Assembly: GCA_028865155.1 (NCBI GenBank)
Contig: JAGWKW010000016.1
Location: 1-12,823 of the forward strand
Direction: 5' to 3'
Length of the DNA stretch: 12,823 bases
Source of the DNA: Alphaproteobacteria bacterium
GTDB taxonomy: Bacteria > Pseudomonadota > Alphaproteobacteria > UBA9219
This document shows positions 6,378 through 12,605 of the stretch, one piece after another. Every line of letters starts with the position of its first letter. Positions within the stretch are counted from its first letter, which is position 1. Made by a program: the position numbers and the translations under genes. The notes under the pieces were generated by a model. It was not told the DNA's origin, did no database searches, and saw only the letters and a list, made by a program, of their open reading frames with translations.

Positions 6378-7720
6378 TGAACGAACCCGTCAGGCGGCGT
6401 ATCCGCTGCGCGATTTACACCCGCAAATCGTCGGACGAAGGGCTGGAGCAGGAATATAACAGCCTCGACGCCCAGCGCGACGCGAGTGAGGCGTATATTT
6501 CCTCGCAACGGCACGAAGGCTGGATGCTGGTTCCCGATCTTTACGACGATGGCGGGTTTTCGGGCGGGAACATGAACCGCCCCGGCCTTAAGCGCCTGAT
6601 CGCCGATATCGAAGCGCACAAAATCGATATCGTGGTCGTTTACAAGATCGACCGCCTGACGCGCTCGCTGATGGACTTCGCCCAGCTGATCGGCCTTTTC
6701 GACAAGCACAATGTCAGCTTCGTCTCCGTCACGCAGCAATTCAACACCACAACGCCGATGGGACGGCTGGTGCTGAACATCCTTTTGTCCTTCGCGCAGT
6801 TCGAGCGCGAGCTGACGGGCGAACGCATCCGCGACAAGGTGGCGGCCAGCAAAAAGAAGGGCATGTGGATGGGTGGCTGCCCCCCGCTGGGTTATGACGT
6901 TGTCGAACGGAAGCTGATCGTCAACGCGCAGGAGGCCGAGATCGTGAAGAAGATATTTCAACGCTTCATCACGCTGCGCTCGACCGCCTTGTTGGCGCGC
7001 GAATTGCGACTGCAAGGCGTCCGCAGCAAAACCTACATCACCCGAACCGGCAACCAGCGTTACGGGTCGCCGCTATGCAAAAACCAGCTTTACCGCATCC
7101 TTAACAACAAAATTTATCTGGGGATGATAGCGCACAAGGACAAGGTCTATGACGGGCAGCATGAGGCGATCGTCGAACAAAAAATCTGGGACGAGGCGAA
7201 TGGGATCATCGTCAAAAGCCCCCAACAGCGCAGTCGCGCCTCGGCCTCCAAGGAATTCGCGTTGCTCAAAGGGCTTGTCTTCTGCGGCCTTTGCGGATCG
7301 CCCTACACGCCGGTTTACACGCTGAAGAACGGCAAAAAATACCGCTATTACAAGCCCAGTCACCAGCTACGCGGCCTCGCCGAGGAATGCCCCGTCGGCA
7401 GCGTCGGCGCGGGCGAGCTGGAGGGTGTCGTGCTGGCGCAGTTGCGCGGGGTATTTAGCAACCCAGACATTGTCGTCAAAACGTGGGAGCACGCAAAAGC
7501 CAAAGAGCAATCCGTCACCGAGCGCGAGGTCAAGAAAGCGCTCCGCGACATCGATCCCGTCTGGAACGAGCTGTTCCCCGTCGAACAGGCGCGCATCGTC
7601 AATTTGCTGATCGAAAGGATCACGATTTTGGAAGAAGGCATCAACATTCAATATTGCGACACAGGGCTTGGGGCTCTGGCGCGCGATTTGGGCGACTATC
7701 AACGGCGGGCAGCGGCATGA
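6377..7720 (+). CDS. Serine site-specific recombinase (element integrase)
   Basis: This 447-aa enzyme cuts and rejoins DNA through a 5'-phosphoserine link and most likely integrates and excises the element. The resolvase catalytic domain covers about residues 9-155: YTRKSSDEG with nucleophile Ser18 and Arg16, NSLDAQRD (28-35), KIDRLTRS (90-97) with the active-site Arg pair, and the helix after FERELTGERIRDK. A recombinase domain follows (about 167-275). A zinc-ribbon comes next (C303, C306, C338), where the usual fourth Cys in YRYYVCS is replaced by Pro327. The adjacent His329 might substitute as ligand. A C-terminal helical part follows to 447. An upstream in-frame ATG at 6329 exists, but AGGAAAGG six bases before 6377 and the one-base overlap with the previous gene favour 6377. 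The length is medium for a large serine recombinase. Confidence 0.93.
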   Translation: MNEPVRRRIRCAIYTRKSSDEGLEQEYNSLDAQRDASEAYISSQRHEGWMLVPDLYDDGGFSGGNMNRPGLKRLIADIEAHKIDIVVVYKIDRLTRSLMDFAQLIGLFDKHNVSFVSVTQQFNTTTPMGRLVLNILLSFAQFERELTGERIRDKVAASKKKGMWMGGCPPLGYDVVERKLIVNAQEAEIVKKIFQRFITLRSTALLARELRLQGVRSKTYITRTGNQRYGSPLCKNQLYRILNNKIYLGMIAHKDKVYDGQHEAIVEQKIWDEANGIIVKSPQQRSRASASKEFALLKGLVFCGLCGSPYTPVYTLKNGKKYRYYKPSHQLRGLAEECPVGSVGAGELEGVVLAQLRGVFSNPDIVVKTWEHAKAKEQSVTEREVKKALRDIDPVWNELFPVEQARIVNLLIERITILEEGINIQYCDTGLGALARDLGDYQRRAAA

Positions 7721-8103
7721 AGAAACAATCGCCCCTTTCCGTCCACATTCCCGCCAAGCTCGTTCGCAAGAACGGACGCAAACGGATCATCCTCCCCGAC
7801 AGAGAGGTCTTGCCGCAGCTCGACCCAGAACAGAACGGTCATCTCATCCATGTTCTGCTCTGCGCCCACAAATGGCAGAAGCTCCTCGGCCTTGGCAAAA
7901 TGGAAACGTCGGAAGAGCTGGCCCGAAAGATGGGGGTCTCCCACAGCTATGTCTGCCGTGTCTTACGGCTAAACCTTCTGGCCCCTGACATTCGGCGCAC
8001 GATCCTCGACGGTCATCAGCCGAAGGGACTGCGCGTCATCGACATCCTGCAACCGTTTCCCCTGACCTGGGATGAACAGCGCAAACATCTGGGATTTTCA
8101 TGA
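7717..8103 (+). CDS. ParB-type helix-turn-helix protein of the recombinase operon
   Basis: The 128-aa product has a clear HTH at about 64-86 (SEELARKMGVSHSYVCRVLR) of the ParB/KorB kind, followed by LNLLAPDIRRTILDG, also typical of that family. The CTPase/N-terminal ParB region and the dimerisation tail are absent, so this is a stand-alone HTH module. Its start overlaps the recombinase stop as ATGA, implying coupled translation. It probably binds DNA, and its placement suggests an accessory role in recombination or operon regulation. It could instead act like an excision (directionality) factor. The open frame extends upstream within the recombinase gene, but 7717 is the sensible start. Confidence 0.8.
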   Translation: MKKQSPLSVHIPAKLVRKNGRKRIILPDREVLPQLDPEQNGHLIHVLLCAHKWQKLLGLGKMETSEELARKMGVSHSYVCRVLRLNLLAPDIRRTILDGHQPKGLRVIDILQPFPLTWDEQRKHLGFS

Positions 8104-8330
8104 ATCCACACGGTTGTTAACTAAAATTAATACTTATTTATCAGGGGTTTTTGCTTTTTCCTGCCCCCACAAATAACACTCAAAAGACCGACATCCCCTT
8201 GAAACACAACCACAAAAAATCACATTTTTATTGATTCTTATCTACCCATGCGTGTATTTGTTACGACACCGCAACAAACAGCATGTGGCTATCGACTTAC
8301 CTTTTTTGGGTTATTGGGTGGAACTTCTCT
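8104..8330. other. AT-rich intergenic gap after the integration operon
   Basis: No gene is visible in these 227 bases. TTGATT (8231-8236) with TATTTG (8255-8260) 18 bases on is a weak candidate promoter for the gene at 8331. A GGGG/CCCC pair around 8144-8167 flanks a T-rich loop and might be a poor terminator for the operon to the left. Confidence 0.35.
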
Positions 8331-9002
8331 ATGCCAGGATTTGAAAGAGACCATTATTCGTTAATCGAGCTTGCCGAGCGGTGGAAGCTGCCCTTCAAGG
8401 AAATCGAGCATCATACGGAAAGAAACCGGCTGGAAGTGCAGCTCTGGATGGGCGATGTCGTGGCCACGCGTTACGTCTTCACGATGACCGCCGGCGGCGA
8501 GGTGGTACCGGCACAACAAGACGTCACCACCCTCAAAGGCTATTACATCGTCGACGGCGACGAGCTGCGAAAGATGTATCGCACGCCCGACGTTCCAGAA
8601 GTCAAAAAACTCTACTCGCTCGACCGCAAGGAATTCTTCACGCTGCACCCCGCATGTGAACGATTCAAGGTCGGCATAGATGCGCTGGAAGTAAGCCGCA
8701 CCGAACGCGACCGCTTTGAGGCCGATCACAGGATCCAGCATCGCCTACACGAAGCAAAAAGCAAAACGCGAGCCACATCAACGCTTGTCGGCGGCAGGCC
8801 GAGCGTCATGAAAGTCGTCGTTCGCCATTTCAAGGATCGTGCCACGCAAGGAAGATTGAAGGAAAGCGCGAACGCAGAATCCATATATCTGGAGGCATGG
8901 GCGCGAAAGAAACTCGGCGCCGATGCGCCAGCCGCAAAGACCATCGCCAATAATATCCGACCGCTATTCACAGCGCACAAGGATACCGGCTCGCGCGCCT
9001 AG
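8331..9002 (+). CDS. Probable DNA-binding regulatory protein
   Basis: The 223-aa product begins, from ATG 8331, with a segment resembling a small HTH (YSLIELAERWKLPFKEIEH, about 8-26). This is like the MerR/excisionase-type domains that open many phage hypothetical proteins. A middle part with mixed strands follows (about 40-120), then a basic helical region. The C-terminal segment (about 180-220) has KTIANNIRPLF, reminiscent of the tail of phage regulators whose conserved part reads 'kTI.n.IR'. The frame is open back to 8283, but GGTGGA before 8331 and the start of recognisable similarity favour 8331. The gene has its own AT-rich upstream gap and is followed by the motif array at 9049-9205, so it could be the array's regulator. 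That is inference. It is not an identified family member. Confidence 0.7.
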   Translation: MPGFERDHYSLIELAERWKLPFKEIEHHTERNRLEVQLWMGDVVATRYVFTMTAGGEVVPAQQDVTTLKGYYIVDGDELRKMYRTPDVPEVKKLYSLDRKEFFTLHPACERFKVGIDALEVSRTERDRFEADHRIQHRLHEAKSKTRATSTLVGGRPSVMKVVVRHFKDRATQGRLKESANAESIYLEAWARKKLGADAPAAKTIANNIRPLFTAHKDTGSRA

Positions 9003-9048
9003 TCTCGCGTCGAACGACACCGAAAATCTATGCGTTTTGGCGCGACCT

Positions 9049-9205
9049 GTTTCAGGCCTGCGAATCATTTTTCATGCCCTGATCGTCAGAAACGCTCATG
9101 CCCGAAACCCACCCGAAACCTCCCCGAAACCCGCGAGGCGTGTTTCTGGATATAAATCAACGCATTGCAAATAGGTTTCGGGCGCGTTTCAGGATCTGTT
9201 TCAGG
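9049..9205. repeat. Opposed arrays of CCYGAAAC-type motifs (operator, iteron or Xis sites)
   Basis: Eight copies of one 8-base motif occur in 157 bases. CCCGAAAC lies at 9101, 9112 and 9123 on the plus strand with exact 11-base steps. GTTTCGGG/GTTTCAGG lies at 9175, 9186 and 9198, the same motif inverted, with 11 and 12-base steps. Further inverted copies are GTTTCAGG at 9049 and the variant GTTTCTGG at 9142. The two triplets point toward each other across an AT-rich centre (about 9150-9174). One-turn spacing puts all sites of a triplet on one face of the helix, as expected for cooperative binding. The array begins 47 bases after the gene at 8331 and ends 54 bases before the excisionase-like gene at 9260. 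Confidence 0.85.
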
Positions 9206-9259
9206 CAAAAAATTTGTGAACATTAAAGGGTCTCACGCAACTTTCTCGCGGAGACCACA

Positions 9260-9487
9260 ATGGAAGAAATCCACTTCAACGTTTATCAACTCGCCAAGCG
9301 GTGGGGTCTTTCCCCTGACACCCTCGATCGTTGGCGTCAACGCGGCAAAGGGCCGCGCTTTCTTAAAATCGGCGGGCATGTCGTTTATCGCATCGCCGAC
9401 ATCAAGGACTACGAGGAACAACAACTTCGTCAGATCACGGATAAGGATCCCGGCGTTCCATTGAACGCATCCGCGCGCGCCGCCTGA
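9260..9487 (+). CDS. Excisionase-like MerR-type HTH protein
   Basis: The 75-aa product is a compact winged HTH of the HTH_17/excisionase class. The recognition region is FNVYQLAKRWGLSPDTLDRW (6-25), then RGKGPRFLKIGGHVVYRIADIKDYEE with the typical GPRFLKIG...V.YR wing. Such proteins act as phage recombination directionality factors or as small transcriptional regulators. A GGAG site lies about seven bases before the ATG. It follows directly after the opposed motif array, a natural place for autoregulatory or excisionase binding sites. The residues after about 58 are unstructured-looking. Its role as directionality factor for the serine recombinase at 6377 is inference, because serine-integrase partners are diverse and often unrelated to this fold. 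Confidence 0.8.
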   Translation: MEEIHFNVYQLAKRWGLSPDTLDRWRQRGKGPRFLKIGGHVVYRIADIKDYEEQQLRQITDKDPGVPLNASARAA

Positions 9488-9546
9488 TCCAGCATCGTGT
9501 CCACCGCGCCCGCCACCATACCCTGCTTGTTCTCAGGAGTCGCCGC

Positions 9547-10560
9547 ATGCATGTAGCGAATCCATGGAGCAAGTTTTTCTGGAACGACTGGGAGAACGAC
9601 CCGGCGCTCCGCTTGTGCTCTTTGGAAGCACAAGGCCTCTGGATGCGGCTTCTTTGCCTCGCGGCAAAATCCAACCCGACCGGCTTCGTAGCCGTGGCAG
9701 GACGACCTTGTTCCTCGACGGACATCGCGCGCTTAAGCGGTGTTTCCGAACAGGAGGTCGGATCGCTACTCGGCGAGCTTTCACGGAACGGTGTTTTTTC
9801 CCGCGATGCCCAGGGCCGTATCTATTGCCGCCGCATGGTGCGCGATAACCGTAAACGTCAAAAACTGCGTCAAAACGGCGCGAAAGGAGGACAAGCCAGC
9901 TTCTTGAATGGCAAAGGAATTTTCGCCGCGTACGAGCAAAATACCGAGCAGCCGTCCGAGCAAGGCTCCGAGCCCCAGAAGCCAGAGTCCAGAGTCCATA
10001 AGCCAGAATCTAAACCCCCTGTAGGCCCCCCAGCGGCAAAACCGAAAGCCGAAGCCATCCCCATCACGCCCGACTGGTCGTTGCCGGAAAGCTGGCGGGA
10101 GACGGCTCGAACGCGCGGATGGTCGGACGCTGCTGTCGACCAGCAAGCCGTCAAGTTCAAGCAGTATTTCGGTTTTGGCAAAGGCAGCGGCCTGCGGCGT
10201 GGCGACAAGGGCTGGCGGCAGGCGTGGCTCAATTGGCTCGACCGCGAATTGCGATTGCGACCTGACGCGGCGACTGTGGGCGGCAAAGCGGATGCACCTG
10301 TCGTTTTGCCGGACTATCCGCCTTTGCCTGACAATCTGCTCGAAAAACTCAAACGCCACTACGCCTTCAACGCAAGTGCGATCCGGCGGTGGTTGGAGCC
10401 ATGCCAATTCGACATCGACGGCGGTGTCATTTTTGCGCCAACCGGCTTTCACGCCAGCTATCTCGAAAATCATTACGGCGACGCGCTGACGCGCACGCTG
10501 GGACGGAGTTTCAAATTTCTCGTCAAGCCAAGGGAGGCTGCCCATGGCGCGACGAACTGA
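9547..10560 (+). CDS. Phage replication-type protein with a DnaA domain I-like C-terminus
   Basis: The 337-aa product starts with WSKFFWNDWENDPALRLCSLEAQGLWMRLLCLA, an opening common in phage replication and DnaD-like winged-helix proteins. A second HTH-like part (STDIARLSGVSEQEVGSLLGEL, about 57-78) follows. Residues of about 105-180 are low-complexity, Pro/Glu/Lys-rich linker. A conserved middle section (about 185-235) has WSDAAVDQQAVKFKQYF and KGWRQAWLNWL. The final part (about 262-330) has RRWLEPCQFDIDGGVIFAPTGFHASYLENHYGDAL, which follows the pattern of DnaA domain I (W..PL...DG.L.L.APN.F...WI...Y...I). That domain recruits helicase or regulators in DnaA. CAGGAG eight bases upstream supports the ATG at 9547. 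The gene overlaps the next by 17 bases. A replication initiator or helicase-loader role is likely but inferred. Confidence 0.82.
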   Translation: MHVANPWSKFFWNDWENDPALRLCSLEAQGLWMRLLCLAAKSNPTGFVAVAGRPCSSTDIARLSGVSEQEVGSLLGELSRNGVFSRDAQGRIYCRRMVRDNRKRQKLRQNGAKGGQASFLNGKGIFAAYEQNTEQPSEQGSEPQKPESRVHKPESKPPVGPPAAKPKAEAIPITPDWSLPESWRETARTRGWSDAAVDQQAVKFKQYFGFGKGSGLRRGDKGWRQAWLNWLDRELRLRPDAATVGGKADAPVVLPDYPPLPDNLLEKLKRHYAFNASAIRRWLEPCQFDIDGGVIFAPTGFHASYLENHYGDALTRTLGRSFKFLVKPREAAHGATN

Positions 10561-11167
10561 ATTCATGCGCAAGGCGCGTGCACCACCATGCGCCCCGCCG
10601 TTTTCACCCAATCCGCAATTTTTGAAACAGAGGTTTATCATGTCCGCGCTACCCGTTCCCCTCAACAGAACCGCTCTCGCATTTTCGCCCGTCCGCAATT
10701 GTTCCTTGCTTGCCATCACGCTCGGTCTTCAAACCGGCTGGGCGGTGCATGAACGCGACGGCGATATCAGCTTCAACCACAAATTCTTCCGCTCATCCGA
10801 ATATGAAGGCGAAGGCATGAAGTTCGTGCGCTTCCGCTATTGGCTCGACGAGATTTCTAAAAAATACGGTGCCTTCGACGCGGTGGTCTTTGCCGACGTT
10901 CCGCATCATTCCAGCATGCAAAGCGCCATCGTTTACGGTGGGTTCTTGGGGCATCTCACTGGCTGGTGCGACTGGCGGCAGATCCCCTATATCGGCGTGG
11001 CGATGCCTGATGTCCACAAGCTCGTCACCGGTGGCAACGGCATCGACCAGCAAAGCTTGCTCGACGCCCTGCGGCGCAAGGGCTTCATCGGCGTCGATCG
11101 GGAGACGGTGGGCGCGCTGGCGGTTCTCGACTGGGCTTTGCATTACAAAGCGCGAGGCAACGCATGA
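10544..11167 (+). CDS. RuvC-like resolvase-fold protein, catalytic residues degenerate
   Basis: The product (207 aa from ATG 10544) has the pattern of phage RuvC-like Holliday-junction resolvases. This includes LLAITLGLQTGWAV (55-68), FDAVVFADV (111-119), SAIVYGGFLGHLTGWC (127-142), IPYIGVAMPDVHKLVTG (147-163) and GALAVLDWAL (190-199). The catalytic acids appear lost: Thr59 stands where the first Asp (RuvC Asp7) is expected, Ala117 for Glu66, and Gly190 for Asp141. Glu187 may replace Asp138. It may therefore bind junctions without cutting, or these alignments may be off by a residue. Two starts are possible. ATG 10544 has GGGAGG six bases before it and overlaps the previous gene. ATG 10640 has CAGAGG and begins closer to the fold, giving 175 aa. 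Confidence 0.82.
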   Translation: MARRTEFMRKARAPPCAPPFSPNPQFLKQRFIMSALPVPLNRTALAFSPVRNCSLLAITLGLQTGWAVHERDGDISFNHKFFRSSEYEGEGMKFVRFRYWLDEISKKYGAFDAVVFADVPHHSSMQSAIVYGGFLGHLTGWCDWRQIPYIGVAMPDVHKLVTGGNGIDQQSLLDALRRKGFIGVDRETVGALAVLDWALHYKARGNA

Positions 11168-11379
11168 GGTCGTTTCCATATTCCTGCGGCGGGGAGCGCA
11201 CCCCCGTCGAAGACATCAAACGCGATGGCTGGCGCGAACAAGGCATCCTTGTCGTCTCCATCGCGGACAGCCGCCTCACATGGCCGGAAAAGGAATTGCT
11301 CTGCCAGATCGGCGAGAAGCTTTACGGCAAAACCGACATCCCCGTCCCCAAACAAAGGCACGAACATGAAAAAACCTGA
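11164..11379 (+). CDS. Conserved-looking 71-aa protein, unknown function
   Basis: The start overlaps the RuvC-like gene's stop as ATGA, and the stop lies inside the start of the next gene, so it is embedded in a coupled operon. The sequence has a CGGERTP loop near 8-14, a DGWREQGILVVS strand segment near 21-32, then WPEKELLCQIGEKLYGK (40-56) and a short basic tail. It has two Cys but no clear zinc site and no membrane segment. I recall similar short ORFs next to RuvC-like and DUF6362 genes in alphaproteobacterial prophages, but I know no function. Confidence 0.72.
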   Translation: MRSFPYSCGGERTPVEDIKRDGWREQGILVVSIADSRLTWPEKELLCQIGEKLYGKTDIPVPKQRHEHEKT

Positions 11380-11761
11380 ACGCTGGACACCGAGCCTTGT
11401 CGCCGATCAATTGGAGGATGCGGTGGCGACCTTAAGAAAACTGCCGCCGGTGGTGGTTCAGGGGTATTTCAACCTGTGGCCGAAAATCAAATACACCGAG
11501 CTAGAAGTTTTGCAGCAAGACCAACCGCCGCTCAAGCTGCGCCCGCGCACAGAAGAAATCACCCGTCTTGAAGAAACCTTCACTTGGATGGGCTGCATCG
11601 AAATCGACGAGCGCAAGCTGGTCTGGAAACGCGCGGCCAAGGTGCGGTGGAAGAGAATATGCATGGAATTGGGATGCGACCGCAGCACGGCGTGGCGACA
11701 ATGGGTCTTTGCGCTCGCCAAAATCGCAACCTTCCTGAACGAGCGGGATGGCGCTTCCTAA
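11366..11761 (+). CDS. DUF6362 family helix-turn-helix protein
   Basis: The 131-aa product opens with the family signature WTPSLVADQLEDAVATLRKLPPVVVQG (about 7-33). It continues through PRTEEITRLEETFTWMGCIEIDERKLVWKRA (60-90) and ends in a basic HTH, WKRICMELGCDRSTAWRQWVFALAKIA (95-121). DUF6362 proteins occur in prophages of Alphaproteobacteria near replication or packaging genes. The HTH suggests DNA binding, possibly in the manner of small-terminase or late regulators, but function is not established. The frame is open back to 11225, but AAAGG about eight bases before ATG 11366 and the family's usual start argue for 11366. It overlaps the previous gene by 14 bases and ends at the edge of a palindromic repeat pair. 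Confidence 0.85.
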   Translation: MKKPERWTPSLVADQLEDAVATLRKLPPVVVQGYFNLWPKIKYTELEVLQQDQPPLKLRPRTEEITRLEETFTWMGCIEIDERKLVWKRAAKVRWKRICMELGCDRSTAWRQWVFALAKIATFLNERDGAS

Positions 11762-11768
11762 AAAAATG

Positions 11769-11810
11769 CAAATGCAACATTTTTGTCCTCAACAAATGCA
11801 ACATTTTTTG
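11769..11810. repeat. Two palindromic AAATGCAACATTT repeats
   Basis: CAAATGCAACATTTTTG (11769-11785) recurs as CAAATGCAACATTTTTTG (11793-11810), 24 bases downstream. Each contains the dyad AAATG-CAA-CATTT. A partial extra AAATGC precedes the first. The AT-rich repeats contrast with the GC-rich gene they follow. With a 24-base step, slightly over two helical turns, they suit a pair of operator sites. The short stems and T-runs could alternatively give weak transcription termination. Confidence 0.7.
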
Positions 11811-11870
11811 CCATAGTCGTCGGCAGGATTGGGGAATTACGCGCACCACGCATGTCGGCGTGCACATTAC

Positions 11871-12068
11871 CGAACAGTGTCCCACACTTCCCCACACCTT
11901 CGCACAGTACCCAGATTTTTCAGACATCATCCGACCATGACGCGGACATGATCGCCTGATCGCGGCAATTTAAGGACAATCCGCCGATAAAACCGCCTCG
12001 TAAATTGCTCGTTCCGCCCGACACCATCTGACACTGTCGGACATCATCACACATCATCGAACAGTATC
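11871..12068. promoter_or_regulatory. CGAACAGTnTC motif copies
   Basis: CGAACAGTGTC stands at 11871-11881 and CGAACAGTATC at 12058-12068, both on the plus strand. GACACTGTCGG at 12030-12040 is the inverted variant CCGACAGTGTC. A third full copy, inverted, lies at 12566-12576 upstream of the methyltransferase gene. This distribution in non-coding DNA suggests sites for a phage regulator. The motif is not the alphaproteobacterial LexA box (GAAC-N7-GAAC). Confidence 0.5.
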
Positions 12069-12158
12069 GCGCACATGTTCGCCTGCCGACGGCGCGCGCC
12101 ACCCATTCACGGAGAAGCCATGAACCTTCTGACCGTATCCAGAGATTGCCTGCACGCT

Positions 12159-12180
12159 CTCGCGGCCTGGGCCGCGCGAG
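12159..12180 (+). other. GC-rich hairpin upstream of the 83-aa gene
   Basis: CTCGCGGCC (12159-12167) pairs with GGCCGCGCGAG (12170-12180) over nine base pairs, with one bulged C and a two-base loop in the drawn form. No T-run follows. It falls inside a possible 39-codon N-terminal extension or leader that starts at ATG 12120 (GGAG five bases upstream), so it may influence translation of the gene at 12237. Confidence 0.45.
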
Positions 12181-12236
12181 TGCGCAACGCAATAACCCAA
12201 GTCTTATCCTCAACAACCCCACAAATGGAGACAAGT

Positions 12237-12488
12237 ATGACCGATCCCAATGCCAGCGGCCAGAGCGCCGGAACCAGCACAGCCCCCACGCTCGATCAGG
12301 TCGTACAGAGCTATGAAAACGCTTTGAGCGATTTCAACACGAAGCTGGCCGCCTTCACCGCCGCGCAGTCCGCGCTGACGGCTTCGGCGCAAGCGGTCGC
12401 TGGGTTCAAGCAGGAACTGGACGCTCTCGGCCAGCAGGAAGACAGCAAGTTTGACGCGGTCAAACCGTATCTGCCTGCAAGCAACTAA
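12237..12488 (+). CDS. Small helical phage protein, unknown function
   Basis: From ATG 12237 (GGAG six bases upstream) the product is 83 aa. It has a Ser/Thr/Gly-rich first 17 residues, then one long amphipathic, Ala/Gln-rich helix or coiled coil (about 18-67), and a short tail ending in Pro-Ala-Ser-Asn. There is no membrane segment. The same frame is open back to 12075, with another good start at ATG 12120. I prefer 12237 because the DNA just before it (about 12188-12230) uses rare-looking codons such as ATA, TTA and TCA and reads like untranslated leader. A structural or scaffold-like role would suit the composition but cannot be shown. Confidence 0.6.
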   Translation: MTDPNASGQSAGTSTAPTLDQVVQSYENALSDFNTKLAAFTAAQSALTASAQAVAGFKQELDALGQQEDSKFDAVKPYLPASN

Positions 12489-12489
12489 G

Positions 12490-12543
12490 CATCCGTCCGT
12501 TGCGGATGGGGTCTGGGCCGTGCGACCGCGGTTCAGACCCTTT
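12490..12543 (+). terminator. Double-hairpin terminator after the 83-aa gene
   Basis: CATCCG/CGGATG (12490-12508) forms a first hairpin directly after the stop codon. A second stem pairs GGGTCTG (12509-12515) with CAGACCC (12534-12540), extended by CCG/CGG across a symmetrical two-base internal loop, and is followed by TTT. The second has intrinsic-terminator form, although its T-run is short. Confidence 0.65.
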
Positions 12544-12565
12544 GGCCGCACCTGTCGGACACTGT

Positions 12566-12576
12566 GAGACTGTTCG
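12566..12576 (-). promoter_or_regulatory. Inverted CGAACAGTCTC motif upstream of the methyltransferase
   Basis: GAGACTGTTCG is the reverse complement of CGAACAGTCTC, the third full copy of the motif found at 11871 and 12058. A related CTGTCGGACACTGTG sits just left of it (12552-12566). Standing 30 bases before the gene start, it is well placed to be an operator for the methyltransferase gene. Confidence 0.45.
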
Positions 12577-12605
12577 ATAGTGAAAACATCAAACACAAGG
12601 TCTGG

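Larger units (their letters stand above)
11762..12119. other. Gene-free regulatory stretch between DUF6362 and the right-hand genes
   Basis: No convincing gene lies in these 358 bases. It contains the two AAATGCAACATTT dyads, two copies of CGAACAGTnTC and an inverted variant. GACATCATC/ACATCATC words recur near 11922, 12040 and 12051. Reading frames cross the area on both strands but look like chance openings with no family pattern. Confidence 0.6.

Noticed and set aside
6239..7015. A 258-codon minus-strand open frame
   Set aside because: It is antisense to the serine recombinase and DUF2924 genes and has no recognisable domain.
9101..9205. CRISPR array
   Set aside because: Units are only 8-11 bases, occur in opposite orientations, and there are no spacers of CRISPR length.
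9781..10719. A 312-codon minus-strand open frame
   Set aside because: It mirrors the Rep-like and RuvC-like genes, which have good starts, coupling and recognisable domains. The minus-strand product is low-complexity Arg/Ala-rich.
11584..11940. A plus-strand open frame running from the DUF6362 gene into the repeat region
   Set aside because: It overlaps DUF6362 in another frame and includes the AT-rich palindromic repeats. Its composition is not protein-like.
11871..12080. LexA (SOS) boxes
   Set aside because: GAAC and GTTC words occur, but no pair has the GAAC-N7-GAAC or GTTC-N7-GTTC spacing used in Alphaproteobacteria.
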